A stretch of 54,556 bases of DNA from an uncultured Pirellulaceae bacterium (GCA_938040995.1 CALHZT010000177.1:1-54556); one strand, 5' to 3'; shown: positions 1 to 8,959, counted from the stretch's first letter. Program-made: numbers and translations. The notes: generated by a model not told the origin, from the letters alone.

Positions 1-297
1 CGTCTTTCCCGCGCAGGCGGGAATCCATTGAATCGGATTGGCTTTTTGGTACAGGGAAAGACATTGAGCGTTAATACGCTTCGAGTGGGTCCCCGCGTTC
101 GCGGGGAAGACGGCCATAGGCCGTCAATTGAGTCGTCATGAACGGATCTTGCTCCGTCTTTCCCGCGCAGGCGGGAATCCATTGAATCGGATTCAGGGAG
201 AGACATTGAGCGTTAATACGCTTCGAATGGGTCCCCGCGTTCGCGGGGTTCGCGGGGAAGACGGCCATAGGCCGTCAATTGAGTCGTCATGAACGGA
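1..297. repeat. Tandem duplication of a ~145-bp fold-back repeat unit
   Basis: Two near-identical units lie head to tail, at 1-146 and 155-297. Each opens with CGTCTTTCCCGCGCAGG and later carries its inverted counterpart ending CGCGGGGAAGACGG, so a single unit can fold back on itself. Next comes a small perfect hairpin (GACGGCC-ATA-GGCCGTC). Copy 2 lacks about a dozen bases after GAATCGGATT and has an extra 9-bp TTCGCGGGG. The core resembles the 'PACAG'-type dispersed repeats of many bacterial genomes. It sits directly downstream of the minus-strand ATPase gene and could affect its transcript end. The true left limit may be outside the window. Confidence 0.85.
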
Positions 298-325
298 GAT
301 TCGACACGAATTGATCGAACGATCC

Positions 326-1861
326 TTAGTCACCCGACGCGGCGACTCGCTGCACTTCTTCCCAGGATACGATTCCCGACAGCGCCATTTGCGTCGCGCG
401 GATCTGCATCGCCGACATCTGGTGCCCGGAAGATTCCGCTTCCTTGCTCACCGCACCACGCGCGATACGATCTCGCAGCTCCCGGTCGAGTACAAGAATG
501 TCAAAGACACCGGTTCGACCGCCATACCCGGCATCGTGGCAATGTGTACAACCACGGGCTCCAAAGAGTGAGTCGGGATCGATGGCCTGTTTCCATAGCT
601 CGGCCTTCTCGGCGTCCGGAAATTTTTCCTTCGCTTTGCAGTGGTCGCATAGCTTGCGAACCAGGCGTTGAGAGACCACGACGTTGAGCGCCGATGCAAT
701 CAATTCGGGCTGGCACCCCAAATCGGCCAATCGCAAAATAGCCGCCATGTTGCTGCCGCTGTGAACGGTCGCAAACACAAGGTGTCCCGTCTGAGCCGCC
801 TGTAACGCAGTTTGAGCGGTCTCTGCATCCCGAATTTCACCGACAGAGATAATGTCCGGATCCTGCCTGAGCACGCTTCGCAGCGCACTTGCAAAAGTAA
901 GCCCGGCCTTTGTGTTAATCTCAATCTGGCTGGCGTTCGGAAGGATGTACTCGATCGGATCTTCGATCGTAATCACATTCCGCTGAATGCTGTCGATGGT
1001 CCGTAGCATGGCATGAACCGTCGAGCTCTTTCCGCTTCCAGTCGGACCACAAACGAGAATCATGCCCGAACCGGCGGACAGCGCCTTCTTTATTTGCGAC
1101 TGTTCCGATTGCGACAGCCCCACACTGCCAAGCGAAAACGCCGAAGCCGACTGATCCAGCACGCGAACCGAAACTTTCTCGCCATTTAGCACGCCAGCCG
1201 TTGCGACTCGAAAGGACACGTTGCCATGGGCTGCTCGCGCGGTGAAGCCGCCGTCTTGCGGGCGCCGCCGCTGGGCGATGTCCATCCCGGAGATCGCTTT
1301 GATCGAATTGACAACCGACTTGCCCTCATCATCTGAAACTTCCTGGACATTTCGCAACGTCCCGTTGATCCTGTACCGCACACCGAACGTTGTATCGTCG
1401 ACAGGATGAATCAGAATGTCACTGGCTTTTTGAGTTACGGCGCCGCTGATGATCTCGTGAGTCAAACGCAAACCCGCAGCCGCCTTTTCCGATTTCCCAA
1501 TACTCTTGCTGGAAACCGGTTGGCCGTTCGTGTCGTACATGACGAACGAGCCATCGGGATCGTAGTCCTCCACAACAACGCGGCTGACGACGAGTTCGTC
1601 ACCAGCCAAATGAGCCTTCAACGAATCCACAAAGGGTGATCGGGCTCGCAGCATGCGCCACAGCGTTCCGCCCAATAACCACGCCGGAAAAAACAGTGGC
1701 CCGATCAGGAGAAACAACAGTGAATTGATCAGCCTTTGCCCTGTGGGGGAATCACGCCGCCACGCATACATCGACGCCATCATGATCCCCAACACAAACC
1801 ATGCGGCGATGATTCCGAGAAGCAGTGGCTCGGAATACAGGTCTGTCAGAGAAAAATTCAT
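326..1861 (-). CDS. Membrane-anchored GspE/PilB-type secretion ATPase
   Basis: This 511-aa protein is a type II secretion/type IV pilus-class hexameric ATPase. Visible marks are a Walker A (GPTGSGKSS, near residue 270), the ISVGEIRD segment of the Asp box/Walker B, the ATVHS motif, and the GspE zinc tetracysteine (CDHC...CTHCH) near the C-terminus. It lacks the usual long cytoplasmic N1 domain. Instead the first ~70 residues hold two hydrophobic segments (about 12-33 and 45-68), so it is probably anchored in the inner membrane by itself. It is the last gene of a three-gene minus-strand operon, 16 nt after the J-like membrane protein. No other pilus or secretion gene lies alongside. The family call is firm; the machine it powers is unknown. 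Confidence 0.9.
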   Translation of the reverse strand: MNFSLTDLYSEPLLLGIIAAWFVLGIMMASMYAWRRDSPTGQRLINSLLFLLIGPLFFPAWLLGGTLWRMLRARSPFVDSLKAHLAGDELVVSRVVVEDYDPDGSFVMYDTNGQPVSSKSIGKSEKAAAGLRLTHEIISGAVTQKASDILIHPVDDTTFGVRYRINGTLRNVQEVSDDEGKSVVNSIKAISGMDIAQRRRPQDGGFTARAAHGNVSFRVATAGVLNGEKVSVRVLDQSASAFSLGSVGLSQSEQSQIKKALSAGSGMILVCGPTGSGKSSTVHAMLRTIDSIQRNVITIEDPIEYILPNASQIEINTKAGLTFASALRSVLRQDPDIISVGEIRDAETAQTALQAAQTGHLVFATVHSGSNMAAILRLADLGCQPELIASALNVVVSQRLVRKLCDHCKAKEKFPDAEKAELWKQAIDPDSLFGARGCTHCHDAGYGGRTGVFDILVLDRELRDRIARGAVSKEAESSGHQMSAMQIRATQMALSGIVSWEEVQRVAASGD

Positions 1862-1877
1862 AGGTTGAGCTGATCGG

Positions 1878-2723
1878 TTAGCGGGTGGGCAAACTGGAGT
1901 CTTTAGAGTCTGGTATCGGTAACTTTACCTTGCGGCCTTTTAGCATCTGCAAGTTCCTGGGGTTGATATACCGCAACGGCTGATCAAAGCCGGCCTCGTT
2001 CCACTGTTTTCCATCGCCGACCGAAAAACGGACTTCGAAGTTACCACGAGGTATGTTCACCGATGTATCGAGCCCCTCCCGGACGAGAACAGACATGACA
2101 CGCTGTTCGGTCCCCGATTCAAAGAACTCGACAAAGACGTTGCCGCGTTGAGAATTCGAATTCGTAATTTCAATACTACAGTCGGCTGGCCAATCAACAT
2201 ACCTTTCGACGTGGCCGTGAGCCGGCAGCTCCGCCTTTGAGTCGCCCAGCAACGTCACCAATGTAACGATCACGATTCCAAGCACTGCTACAACAATGCC
2301 AGCCAGTGCAAATTTCGCCCAGTCAACGGTTCCCGGGCCACCCCGCGTCGGTCCGCCGTCCACGACGGTCGAACCAGAGTACCCGGTGGCGTCTTCGTCC
2401 ATCATGCCAACGTCGCCCAACATGTCCGTCAGATCCGCGAACGGTGTGTGCTGATTCGTATGATCAACGGCCAGATCGAATTCTTCGACTTGTAACGCGT
2501 TCCATGCCGACGACTCGGGAATATCGAGATTGGCGCGAATCTGACCGATGGTCGTTAGCAACCGATGGTGCATATCGTAATATTGCCGACGCTTTGGTTC
2601 GAGCAGGATATGCTCGGCGGCTTGCGCGATCCCGTCATCCGGACACGTTGCGATCGCCATTCGGATATCTTCCGAATCGCTGGATTGCCTTTGAAGGTTG
2701 AGACGCTGGTAGAGATCTTTCAT
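1878..2723 (-). CDS. Membrane protein with a degenerate J-like N-terminus
   Basis: This is a 281-aa protein. Its first ~70 residues look like a J domain (LYQRLNL at the start, RRQYYD in the last helix), but the HPD tripeptide is missing and CPDDG stands near that place. A linker rich in D, G and T follows. One strong transmembrane segment lies near residues 135-160 (FALAGIVVAVLGIVIVTLV), then a ~110-residue domain that is probably extracytoplasmic and beta-rich. The ATG overlaps the stop of the upstream DjlA-like gene by 4 bp (ATGA), so the two are translationally coupled; the GspE-like ATPase follows after 16 nt. I do not recognise the family beyond the J-like start. The context suggests a membrane adaptor between a chaperone and the ATPase. 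Confidence 0.75.
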   Translation of the reverse strand: MKDLYQRLNLQRQSSDSEDIRMAIATCPDDGIAQAAEHILLEPKRRQYYDMHHRLLTTIGQIRANLDIPESSAWNALQVEEFDLAVDHTNQHTPFADLTDMLGDVGMMDEDATGYSGSTVVDGGPTRGGPGTVDWAKFALAGIVVAVLGIVIVTLVTLLGDSKAELPAHGHVERYVDWPADCSIEITNSNSQRGNVFVEFFESGTEQRVMSVLVREGLDTSVNIPRGNFEVRFSVGDGKQWNEAGFDQPLRYINPRNLQMLKGRKVKLPIPDSKDSSLPTR

Positions 2724-3499
2724 TTTTGAGTGAGCACCTCAAACGCCTGACGGATCTTCGCAAAATTTCTCGCAGCCACCTGTTGCTGTTCTGCGTCTCG
2801 GTGCGCGTGCCGATCGGGATGATGAATGCTCGCCAGCTTGCGGAACGCGGATGCAATTTCCGCCTCATCTGTGCCGGGCTTGAGATTGAGAATCGCCAGC
2901 GCTTCCGCTTCTGTCAGTCCTCCCTTCTTCTTTTTCACCGATCGCTGCTTACCCTTCTGCTTACCCTTCTGCTTACCCTTCTGCTCGCCCTTCTGCTCGC
3001 CCTTCTGCTCGCCCTTCTTCGTTCCACTCCCTTCGAATGCTTGCCACCATTCCAGACAACTCGGGTCTCCCGGCACCGGAATATTCTTGCCGGCAGTACG
3101 ACAGAATTCATCAAGCGGAACCCCAAGCAGGTCAGAGAGAAACCGCAGCAGATAGTTCGTCGAACTTGGCAACCGATTCTCGGCGGTTGCGACATTCAAC
3201 GCCCACGTCATGAGTGCAAGCTTGCCCTGCCCGGACAAGCCGCGAACCACCACGCAAGCCATCTCCAGTTCACGAGTCTGTGCGGACTGAATCACACCCA
3301 TCGCGAGTTCGAGAATGCCTGGAGTCTGACGTGCGGTTGCAAAGTCGCCCAACAGTTTTTTTTGAGCGGGAGAAATCTTGCCACCACTACTTGCAACCCA
3401 CGCCAGTATTGTGAGCGAGCCAAGGGCTCGGTTGCCGGACCGGGACATCGCCTGCTGGTAACGAGACTGTTGGTCGCTGTTCACGATTCGCTTTTCCAA
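2720..3499 (-). CDS. DjlA-like J-domain co-chaperone with a charged repeat linker
   Basis: This is a 259-aa protein. The N-terminal ~110 residues (SGGKISPAQKKLLGDF...) resemble the TerB-like helical domain of DjlA. The C-terminal ~65 residues form a complete J domain with an intact HPD (IHHPDRHAHRD), so it should stimulate a DnaK ATPase. Between them is a lysine/glutamine-rich linker of 4-residue repeats (GEQK/GKQK) made by a 12-bp DNA repeat. No transmembrane segment is seen, unlike classical DjlA. The TTG at 3499 was chosen because AAGG lies a few bases upstream; a GTG at 3484 is an alternative. It is the first gene of an operon with the J-like membrane protein and the GspE-type ATPase. Confidence 0.85.
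   Translation of the reverse strand: MEKRIVNSDQQSRYQQAMSRSGNRALGSLTILAWVASSGGKISPAQKKLLGDFATARQTPGILELAMGVIQSAQTRELEMACVVVRGLSGQGKLALMTWALNVATAENRLPSSTNYLLRFLSDLLGVPLDEFCRTAGKNIPVPGDPSCLEWWQAFEGSGTKKGEQKGEQKGEQKGKQKGKQKGKQRSVKKKKGGLTEAEALAILNLKPGTDEAEIASAFRKLASIHHPDRHAHRDAEQQQVAARNFAKIRQAFEVLTQK
2946..3020 (-). repeat. In-frame 12-bp tandem repeat in the J-protein linker
   Basis: Six consecutive 12-bp units (CTTCTGCTTACC or CTTCTGCTCGCC read on the plus strand) encode alternating GKQK and GEQK tetrapeptides. Units are identical within two blocks, which suggests recent expansion by slippage. Unit length is a multiple of three, so copy-number change alters linker length without breaking the frame. 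Confidence 0.9.
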
Positions 3500-3620
3500 A
3501 TTCCACCTTGCGATTGGCGGACTAAGCCGATCCCCACGCTTCCATCATAGCGTCAACAGGCTTCCGAATCGATTGCTACCTTGCAATTGTCCTAATGCCC
3601 TCGTTCAATTCGGACAGCAA

Positions 3621-4664
3621 TCAGGCAGTCGCAGCGGGTGCGCCAAGTCGCTTGATCACGGCGTCGGCAAATCCATCAGTATTCAGGTCGCCGCCGATAT
3701 CACCCGTTTTCTCGCCATCACGCAACGCGGCCCTGTAACCCGACTCAATCAAAGCCGCCGCCGCCTTGCATTCTTCGTTGCTCCGCTCGTCTGCAAGATG
3801 TTCCAGCATCATCACCGCCGACATCAGAAGCGCCAAAGGATTCGCAATTCCCTTGCCGGCGATATCCGGAGCCGACCCGTGGACCGCTTCGAATACGGCT
3901 TGTTCATCACCAAAGTTTGCGCCGGGAACAACACCCAGCCCGCCGACGAGCCCTGCACACAAATCGCTCACGACATCGCCGTAGAGATTCTCGAGAAGCA
4001 GCACATCAAAGTTATTCGGATCCTGAACGATCTTCATGCAACCAGCGTCAATGATAGCTTCGTCATAGTCGATATTCGGATAATCTTTCTGATGCACTGA
4101 CCGGGAGCACTTCAGGAAAAGCCCGTCGCTCATTTTCATGATGTTGGCTTTATGAAAGACAGTGATCCGCTTGCGGCGCCGCTGAGTCGCGAAGCGAAAC
4201 GCCCAATGCGACATGCGCATGCAAGCCGTCTGCGTGGCGACTTTCATGCTCATGACCACATCATCCGTCACCTGATTTTCGACTCCGCTATAGAGGCCTT
4301 CAGTATTTTCCCGAAGAATAATCAGATCGACGTCTTCGAACCTTGTCGGAACACCTTCGAGTGAGCGAACGGGGCGAACTGCAGCGTAAAGATTCAGCCG
4401 CTTCCGCAGTTGAACATTGACCGAAGTGAATCCTTCGCCGACTGGAGTCGTGCAGGGCCCCTTCAAAGCCACCGCGCATTTCTTGATCGCCTCCACGGTG
4501 CCTTCGGGCATGACCTCGCCACTCGATTCAATCGCAGCCAGACCAGCGTGATGCTCTAACCAGTCGATCGGCGCTTTTGCCGCCTTGAGTATTTTCTGAA
4601 CGGCCTTGGTGACTTCGGGGCCGATTCCGTCACCCGGGATTGCTACGACAGGAATGTTGGCCAT
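3621..4664 (-). CDS. icd: NAD-type isocitrate dehydrogenase (isocitrate/isopropylmalate dehydrogenase family)
   Basis: This 347-aa enzyme oxidatively decarboxylates isocitrate to 2-oxoglutarate in the TCA cycle. Visible marks are the family start (VVAIPGDGIGPEV), the substrate loop SVNVQLRKRLNLYAAVRPV, the RENTEGLYSGVE segment and the HGSAPDIAGKGIANP nucleotide-binding region. These resemble eukaryotic IDH3-type NAD enzymes more than E. coli Icd, and the length fits. The ATG at 4664 is preferred over one three codons upstream because GAGGAG lies 9 nt before it and abuts the upstream ATG. NAD rather than NADP use is inferred. Homoisocitrate or isopropylmalate dehydrogenase is less likely given the loop sequence. 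Confidence 0.9.
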   Translation of the reverse strand: MANIPVVAIPGDGIGPEVTKAVQKILKAAKAPIDWLEHHAGLAAIESSGEVMPEGTVEAIKKCAVALKGPCTTPVGEGFTSVNVQLRKRLNLYAAVRPVRSLEGVPTRFEDVDLIILRENTEGLYSGVENQVTDDVVMSMKVATQTACMRMSHWAFRFATQRRRKRITVFHKANIMKMSDGLFLKCSRSVHQKDYPNIDYDEAIIDAGCMKIVQDPNNFDVLLLENLYGDVVSDLCAGLVGGLGVVPGANFGDEQAVFEAVHGSAPDIAGKGIANPLALLMSAVMMLEHLADERSNEECKAAAALIESGYRAALRDGEKTGDIGGDLNTDGFADAVIKRLGAPAATA

Positions 4665-5040
4665 GAACGACATCTCCTCAATAGTTGGTCAAATCACCAG
4701 GCAGGTAGCTCGTCGGTGCGAATACCATCGATCCGGGCGGACATTGTGCCAACCGTACAGATACTTACGAATGGTTGGTGTAGATAAACTTTAGCGACTG
4801 GCAAAGAAATTGGGCAGCGGGCAAGTTCTCAAAGATCAAAACGCCAGGCTTTTCGCAGGAAAGACGCTGTGGCAGTCGCCAGGATATCGACTTTGCGAAG
4901 CTGTGACAGTTGCGGAGGGTGTTTCGAAGTTTCCTCCCAGGTACAGCCGTGATGAATTCGTGACTGTTTGGCGCAAGCGTCGCCGATTGTTGGGTTATCA
5001 AGCAACCTACCAACAAAACGCGGTACGCCGCGTCCTACCA

Positions 5041-5151
5041 CGAATAGCCGGCTTTCTCAGGCTGATGCCTGCCCGCCGAAACGCCGCTATTCGATACAAA
5101 TTCCTGCCCTGCGAGACCGTGTGCTGATCCCCGCAGCCACGGTCTCTTTTT
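5041..5151 (+). ncRNA. Candidate small RNA ending in an intrinsic terminator
   Basis: The ~500-bp gap between icd and the PEP-CTERM gene, both on the minus strand, holds no convincing coding sequence. It does hold an ordered plus-strand structure. A hairpin with 8-bp outer arms (CGAATAGC at 5041-5048, GCTATTCG at 5086-5093) encloses a 5-bp hairpin (CAGGC/GCCTG, 5058-5071). A strong terminator follows at 5113-5151. No plus-strand gene precedes it, so a non-coding transcript is the simplest reading. The 5' end is unknown and could lie as far up as about 4670. I see no 6S, SRP, tmRNA or RNase P signature. Confidence 0.35.
5113..5151 (+). terminator. Orphan plus-strand intrinsic terminator
   Basis: A perfect 9-bp stem (GAGACCGTG at 5113-5121 with CACGGTCTC at 5138-5146) is followed directly by TTTTT. 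On the minus strand no T-tract follows, so it works only for plus-strand transcription. The nearest protein genes on both sides are on the minus strand. Confidence 0.75.
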
Positions 5152-5166
5152 ATGCGCCGACGTCAA

Positions 5167-6039
5167 CTACGTCCACGATCTCTTCGCGGTGGACGAACGG
5201 CGGAGTACAACGATCCCACTCAAGGCCATCGCCAGCAACCCGAATGCCGTCGGCTCGGGAACAGATTTGGAGAACATCCAGTCGTACATTTCCGGCGTGT
5301 TGTACACTCGTCCCCAGATTCCATGCCCGCCGGTCGGCCATTCGGTGTACCGCAAGTCGGGATCGTCACTCACAAACTCTAACGTCGTTGTCTGATCTGA
5401 GTCCGGTGGAAACTCGGGGGATTCCTGGCCAGCAGCAAGAAGAATGCGGCCCACCGCTCGACGGGTAGTAATCCTGTTAACAACGGAATCGTTTCTTGCA
5501 TGAAAAGCCCAAGATGACATATCGGTCATCACATCGGGGTCAAAGTCCCCCGCGGGACTCACGCCAGCAATCGGAACCGTTGCCGCAAAATCGTCGGAAT
5601 AACGGCTGGCCATGTTCCACGCACCGCCGCCGCCCATCGACAGGCCCGTCACGTACAGTCGATTGGGATCCACATTTTCATTCGCCACGAGCTGATCAAT
5701 CATCGTCATGACAAGATCTGTCCGGGCACGGCCATCCCATCCGAAAGTGACTGCTTGGGGCGCGTAGATGAATGCGCCACGATTGCGGGCTTCGCGAAAC
5801 AGGTTGTTAATGTTCCCGTTGATTTGAGAGAGATTGTTGCTGCCAACTTCTCCGGCTCCATGAAGAAACAGGATCGCTGGACGCGCGCTGTCAGCGGCTT
5901 CGTCGGGAACGAACAAACGACCGGGAAGATTGGCTGTACTAAAGTCATCAAAGAATTCCGCGAGCGGTTGCGCAGAAGCGAGTCCGCAAAGAATCGCGGC
6001 AATCAAAAGCGATTGCAGGAACAGGGTTGTCTTTCTCAT
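5167..6039 (-). CDS. Exported PHB-depolymerase-like esterase with a PEP-CTERM sorting signal
   Basis: This is a 290-aa alpha/beta hydrolase. It has a signal peptide (MRKTTLFLQSLLIAAILCGL), an HGAGEVG oxyanion-loop segment, the nucleophile elbow GLSMGGGGAW and a late His in TGGHGIW; this pattern fits poly(3-hydroxybutyrate) depolymerase/feruloyl-esterase-like enzymes. The C-terminus is a PEP-CTERM signal: VPEPTAFG, a hydrophobic helix and a basic tail. The protein should therefore be handled by an exosortase encoded elsewhere. The ATG at 6039 follows AGAGG; a longer frame upstream lacks a ribosome site and would bury the signal peptide. The substrate is unknown. It stands alone on the minus strand, after the guaA terminator. 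Confidence 0.8.
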   Translation of the reverse strand: MRKTTLFLQSLLIAAILCGLASAQPLAEFFDDFSTANLPGRLFVPDEAADSARPAILFLHGAGEVGSNNLSQINGNINNLFREARNRGAFIYAPQAVTFGWDGRARTDLVMTMIDQLVANENVDPNRLYVTGLSMGGGGAWNMASRYSDDFAATVPIAGVSPAGDFDPDVMTDMSSWAFHARNDSVVNRITTRRAVGRILLAAGQESPEFPPDSDQTTTLEFVSDDPDLRYTEWPTGGHGIWGRVYNTPEMYDWMFSKSVPEPTAFGLLAMALSGIVVLRRSSTAKRSWT

Positions 6040-6123
6040 CAGATCGGACCTCTGGTTTTGCGCCTGCCCTTCACGACATTCGTTCAGGACAAACAAAGCG
6101 GTTACTGGATATGCCTGATACAA

Positions 6124-6201
6124 CAAAAAAAGGCATCCGCCGACTCACACTCACCAACCATTTCTCATGGTCGGAAGAGTACTTGAGTCAGCGGATGCCT
6201 T
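6124..6201 (-). terminator. Long-stem intrinsic terminator of guaA
   Basis: The arms at 6130-6147 and 6184-6201 pair over 18 bp with one mismatch. On the minus strand they are followed by a run of seven T. The 36-nt loop holds a further small hairpin (ACCAT/ATGGT). It lies 130 bp after the guaA stop and insulates the PEP-CTERM gene. Confidence 0.8.
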
Positions 6202-6323
6202 ATTGGCGTTGCCTCAGTCGCGGAGATTGTTCGTTTCAGCCACTATTGTAGCGGGCCGCATCCAGCTTTAGCAAGAAAACCTGCCATGGCCCCGCAAATC
6301 CACGGCGACAAGCCTATTCCCGC

Positions 6324-6341
6324 TACTCCCACTACTCCCAC
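6324..6341. repeat. 9-bp tandem duplication over the guaA stop codon
   Basis: TACTCCCAC occurs twice in a row. On the minus strand this makes the gene end WE-stop, followed in frame by a second WE-stop. The duplication adds a back-up stop. Confidence 0.8.
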
Positions 6342-7918
6342 TCGATCGTGGCGGGCGGTTTGCTACTGATATCGTAGGCGACGCGGTTGACGCCTTTGAC
6401 TTCGTTGATGATGCGGGTGGATATATTCGCCAGAAGATCGAACGGCAGCCGGCTCCAGTCGGCGGTCATGAAATCATCCGAATCGACGCATCGTACTACG
6501 ATCGTGCTTTCGTACGTGCGGGCATCGCCCATCACGCCAACGCTTTGGACCGGCAACAGCACGGCAAATGCCTGGGCAGTGGAACGATAAAGTCCGGCTG
6601 CCTTGATCTCTTCGACAACGATCGCATCGGCGGCTCGTAAAGTCACCAGGCGTTCTTTCTCAACGTTGCCCAGACATCGAACCGCGAGCCCTGGTCCAGG
6701 GAACGGGTGACGCCAGACAATTTCTTCGGGAAGTCCCAGTTCAAGGCCAAGTCGCCGGACTTCGTCCTTGAACAAGTCGCGAAGCGGCTCGATCAGTTTG
6801 AATCCAAGCTCCTCAGGCAAGCCGCCGACGTTGTGGTGAAGTTTAATCGTGGCCGCTGGCCCATCAGGTGCGGCTCCGCTTTCGATAACGTCGGGGTAAA
6901 GCGTGCCCTGGGCGAGAAATTCTGCGCCGTCGATATCGGCGGCTTGGGCCTTGAAGCACTCGATAAATGTATGGCCAATGCGGCGGCGCTTTTCCTGAGG
7001 TTCCGTGATACCGTCGAGAGCGTCCAGGAATTTGACCTCGGCTTCGTCGACTCGCAAGTCAGCTTTGAAATGGTCCGTAAACTCTTCGACCACCAGCTCG
7101 CGCTCATTTTTTCGCAGCAAACCATTGTCGACAAGAATACAAGTCAGCTGCGATCCAATCGCCTGGTAAAGCATCGCTGCCGTGACGGCCGAATCGACTC
7201 CGCCGGACAGACCACAAATCACACGAGCGTCGCCGACTTGATCCTTGATCCTCCTGATCGATTCTTCGGCGAAGTTGCCCATCGTCCACAAGCCCGAACA
7301 GCCGCAAACTTGCTTGACGAAGTTACCAAGAACTTTGGAACCTTCCGGCGTGTGCGTCACCTCGGGATGAAATTGCAATCCGAACACCGGCAAGTCGCGA
7401 TGCCTGACGGCGGCGATCGGACAAGTCCCGGTGGTCGCCAGCGGAACGAACTGCTCCGAAACATCGGTCACCTGATCCCCGTGACTCATCCAGACGTCGA
7501 TCTCTTCCGGAACTCCGTCGAAGATCCCCTGCCCCGTTTCGGTGACAGTACATTTGGCTCGCCCATATTCCTGGGACGGCGTATTTTGAACGTCGCCGCC
7601 GAGCGTTTTGCAGGCCAGCTGCATCCCATAACAAATCCCGAGCACAGGAATGCCCATTTCAAATATGCCGGGATCGCACTGCGGCGCGCCCGAGTCATAA
7701 ACGCTCGAAGGTCCACCCGAAAGAATCAGGCCCCTGGCATTGTGATTTTTAATCTGTTCAACCGTGATGTCGTGTCGAACGATTTCGCAGTAAACATTCT
7801 GGTCCCTGACACGGCGGGCAATTAGCTGCGAATACTGCCCACCAAAATCGAGTACGAGGATTCTCTCATCAGCGACGCGAACCGCCTGATCAGGATTGTC
7901 TGTCACCATGGAACTCAT
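6332..7918 (-). CDS. guaA: GMP synthase (glutamine-hydrolysing)
   Basis: This 528-aa enzyme makes GMP from XMP, ATP and glutamine, the last step of guanine nucleotide synthesis. The N-terminal class I amidotransferase domain has the nucleophile Cys96 in GICYGMQ and the His-Glu pair in GLQFHPEV. The ATP-pyrophosphatase domain has the P-loop [10 protein letters not shown]. The C-terminal dimerisation domain has PGPGLAVR and ends in the usual KPPATIEWE. Length is normal. The ATG at 7918 is used; a second ATG three codons later is possible, and neither has a strong ribosome site. Divergent surE starts 255 bp away, so both promoters lie between. Confidence 0.97.
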   Translation of the reverse strand: MSSMVTDNPDQAVRVADERILVLDFGGQYSQLIARRVRDQNVYCEIVRHDITVEQIKNHNARGLILSGGPSSVYDSGAPQCDPGIFEMGIPVLGICYGMQLACKTLGGDVQNTPSQEYGRAKCTVTETGQGIFDGVPEEIDVWMSHGDQVTDVSEQFVPLATTGTCPIAAVRHRDLPVFGLQFHPEVTHTPEGSKVLGNFVKQVCGCSGLWTMGNFAEESIRRIKDQVGDARVICGLSGGVDSAVTAAMLYQAIGSQLTCILVDNGLLRKNERELVVEEFTDHFKADLRVDEAEVKFLDALDGITEPQEKRRRIGHTFIECFKAQAADIDGAEFLAQGTLYPDVIESGAAPDGPAATIKLHHNVGGLPEELGFKLIEPLRDLFKDEVRRLGLELGLPEEIVWRHPFPGPGLAVRCLGNVEKERLVTLRAADAIVVEEIKAAGLYRSTAQAFAVLLPVQSVGVMGDARTYESTIVVRCVDSDDFMTADWSRLPFDLLANISTRIINEVKGVNRVAYDISSKPPATIEWE

Positions 7919-8173
7919 GTTAGAACCGAACTGCGAAATGGCCACGGCAACGCAATTCTTCAAAGAGGTGTGAAATCTGTCCCCCGGCGGACACTCTTCC
8001 TGCGTTACCAAAAGGCAAATTATAAACCTCGTCACACGCGACTCCTAGGAGCCATAAACTCTCGACACCCAGCCGCGATCAGGCGATTGCCCGCCTCTGG
8101 TTGGCATGAAATTGAGTTGGTTTATAGTGCGGGTCGACTCAAGCTACACGAAAACAAAATCAACAACCGGTTC

Positions 8174-8959
8174 GTGAATTCTGTGCAAATACTCCTGACA
8201 AATGACGATGGCATTCACGCACCCGGCATCGCAGCTCTTGAAAAACGGCTAAAAAATCTTGGTGATGTCTGCGTCGTCTCCCCGTCGACTGAACAAAGCG
8301 GCGTTGGACATTCGATCACTTTCCTGACTCCGCTGACCGCCAGTCCGGTCTACGAAGGCGATACCCTGCGAGGGCATGCCGTGAACGGAACTCCTGCCGA
8401 TTGTGTGAAACTGGCAGTCGCCGAGTTCTGCCCTTCACGCCCCGATGTGGTTGTAAGCGGGATCAATGGCGGCCTGAATGCCGGCATCAATGTGCTCTAT
8501 TCTGGAACAGTTGCCGCCGCGATCGAAGGCGCATTTTTTGGGATCACCAGCATTGCCGTTTCGCTCGAATCGAACGACACCCCAAAGTTTGATGTGGCGG
8601 CCGGGATCGCAGGAGATTTGATCGCGCAGATCCTGGAGCAAAAATCGTCTGCGCCGCAACTGTTCAATATCAATATCCCCACGGCGGCGACAGAGAATCC
8701 AGGTGCACCGGTCAAGGTTGTGCCGATGGGACTTGAGAGGTACGGGCAAGCTTTCATTAAACGGGAAGACCCCAAAGGCCGGACTTACTACTGGGCAACG
8801 GGGAACCCGCCTCCCGCTGAGACTTCCCACGAGACAGATGTCTCCGCGCTCAAGTCCGGCAATATCACCATCACACCACTGGCGTACGATATGACTTGCC
8901 AGCCCTCGCTTGCCGAGATGGAATCGTGGAATTTCAAGTCGCCGTCGATTCCGTCGTAG
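8174..8959 (+). CDS. surE: 5'/3'-nucleotidase SurE
   Basis: This 261-aa protein of the SurE family is a metal-dependent nucleoside monophosphate phosphatase linked to stationary-phase survival. The metal site is visible at the start (ILLTNDDGIHAPG), with PSTEQSGVGHSIT, VNGTPADCVKLA and VSGINGGLNAG(I)N further on. SurE proteins begin a few residues before the LLTNDDG motif, so the GTG at 8174 (or 8183) was chosen. The frame stays open upstream to 7970, but that stretch does not resemble the family. No clear ribosome site precedes the GTG, so the exact start is uncertain. Confidence 0.93.
   Translation: MNSVQILLTNDDGIHAPGIAALEKRLKNLGDVCVVSPSTEQSGVGHSITFLTPLTASPVYEGDTLRGHAVNGTPADCVKLAVAEFCPSRPDVVVSGINGGLNAGINVLYSGTVAAAIEGAFFGITSIAVSLESNDTPKFDVAAGIAGDLIAQILEQKSSAPQLFNINIPTAATENPGAPVKVVPMGLERYGQAFIKREDPKGRTYYWATGNPPPAETSHETDVSALKSGNITITPLAYDMTCQPSLAEMESWNFKSPSIPS

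Noticed and set aside
1-297. CRISPR array
   Set aside because: There are only two units of about 145 bp with no spacer-repeat alternation; this is a tandem duplication.
4810-5127. 105-aa plus-strand open frame near the orphan terminator
   Set aside because: It has no ribosome site, its composition is unlike neighbouring genes, and it runs through the hairpins. A non-coding RNA fits better.
6707-7825. 372-aa plus-strand open frame inside guaA
   Set aside because: It lies fully antisense to guaA, whose motifs are unambiguous, and its translation resembles no family.
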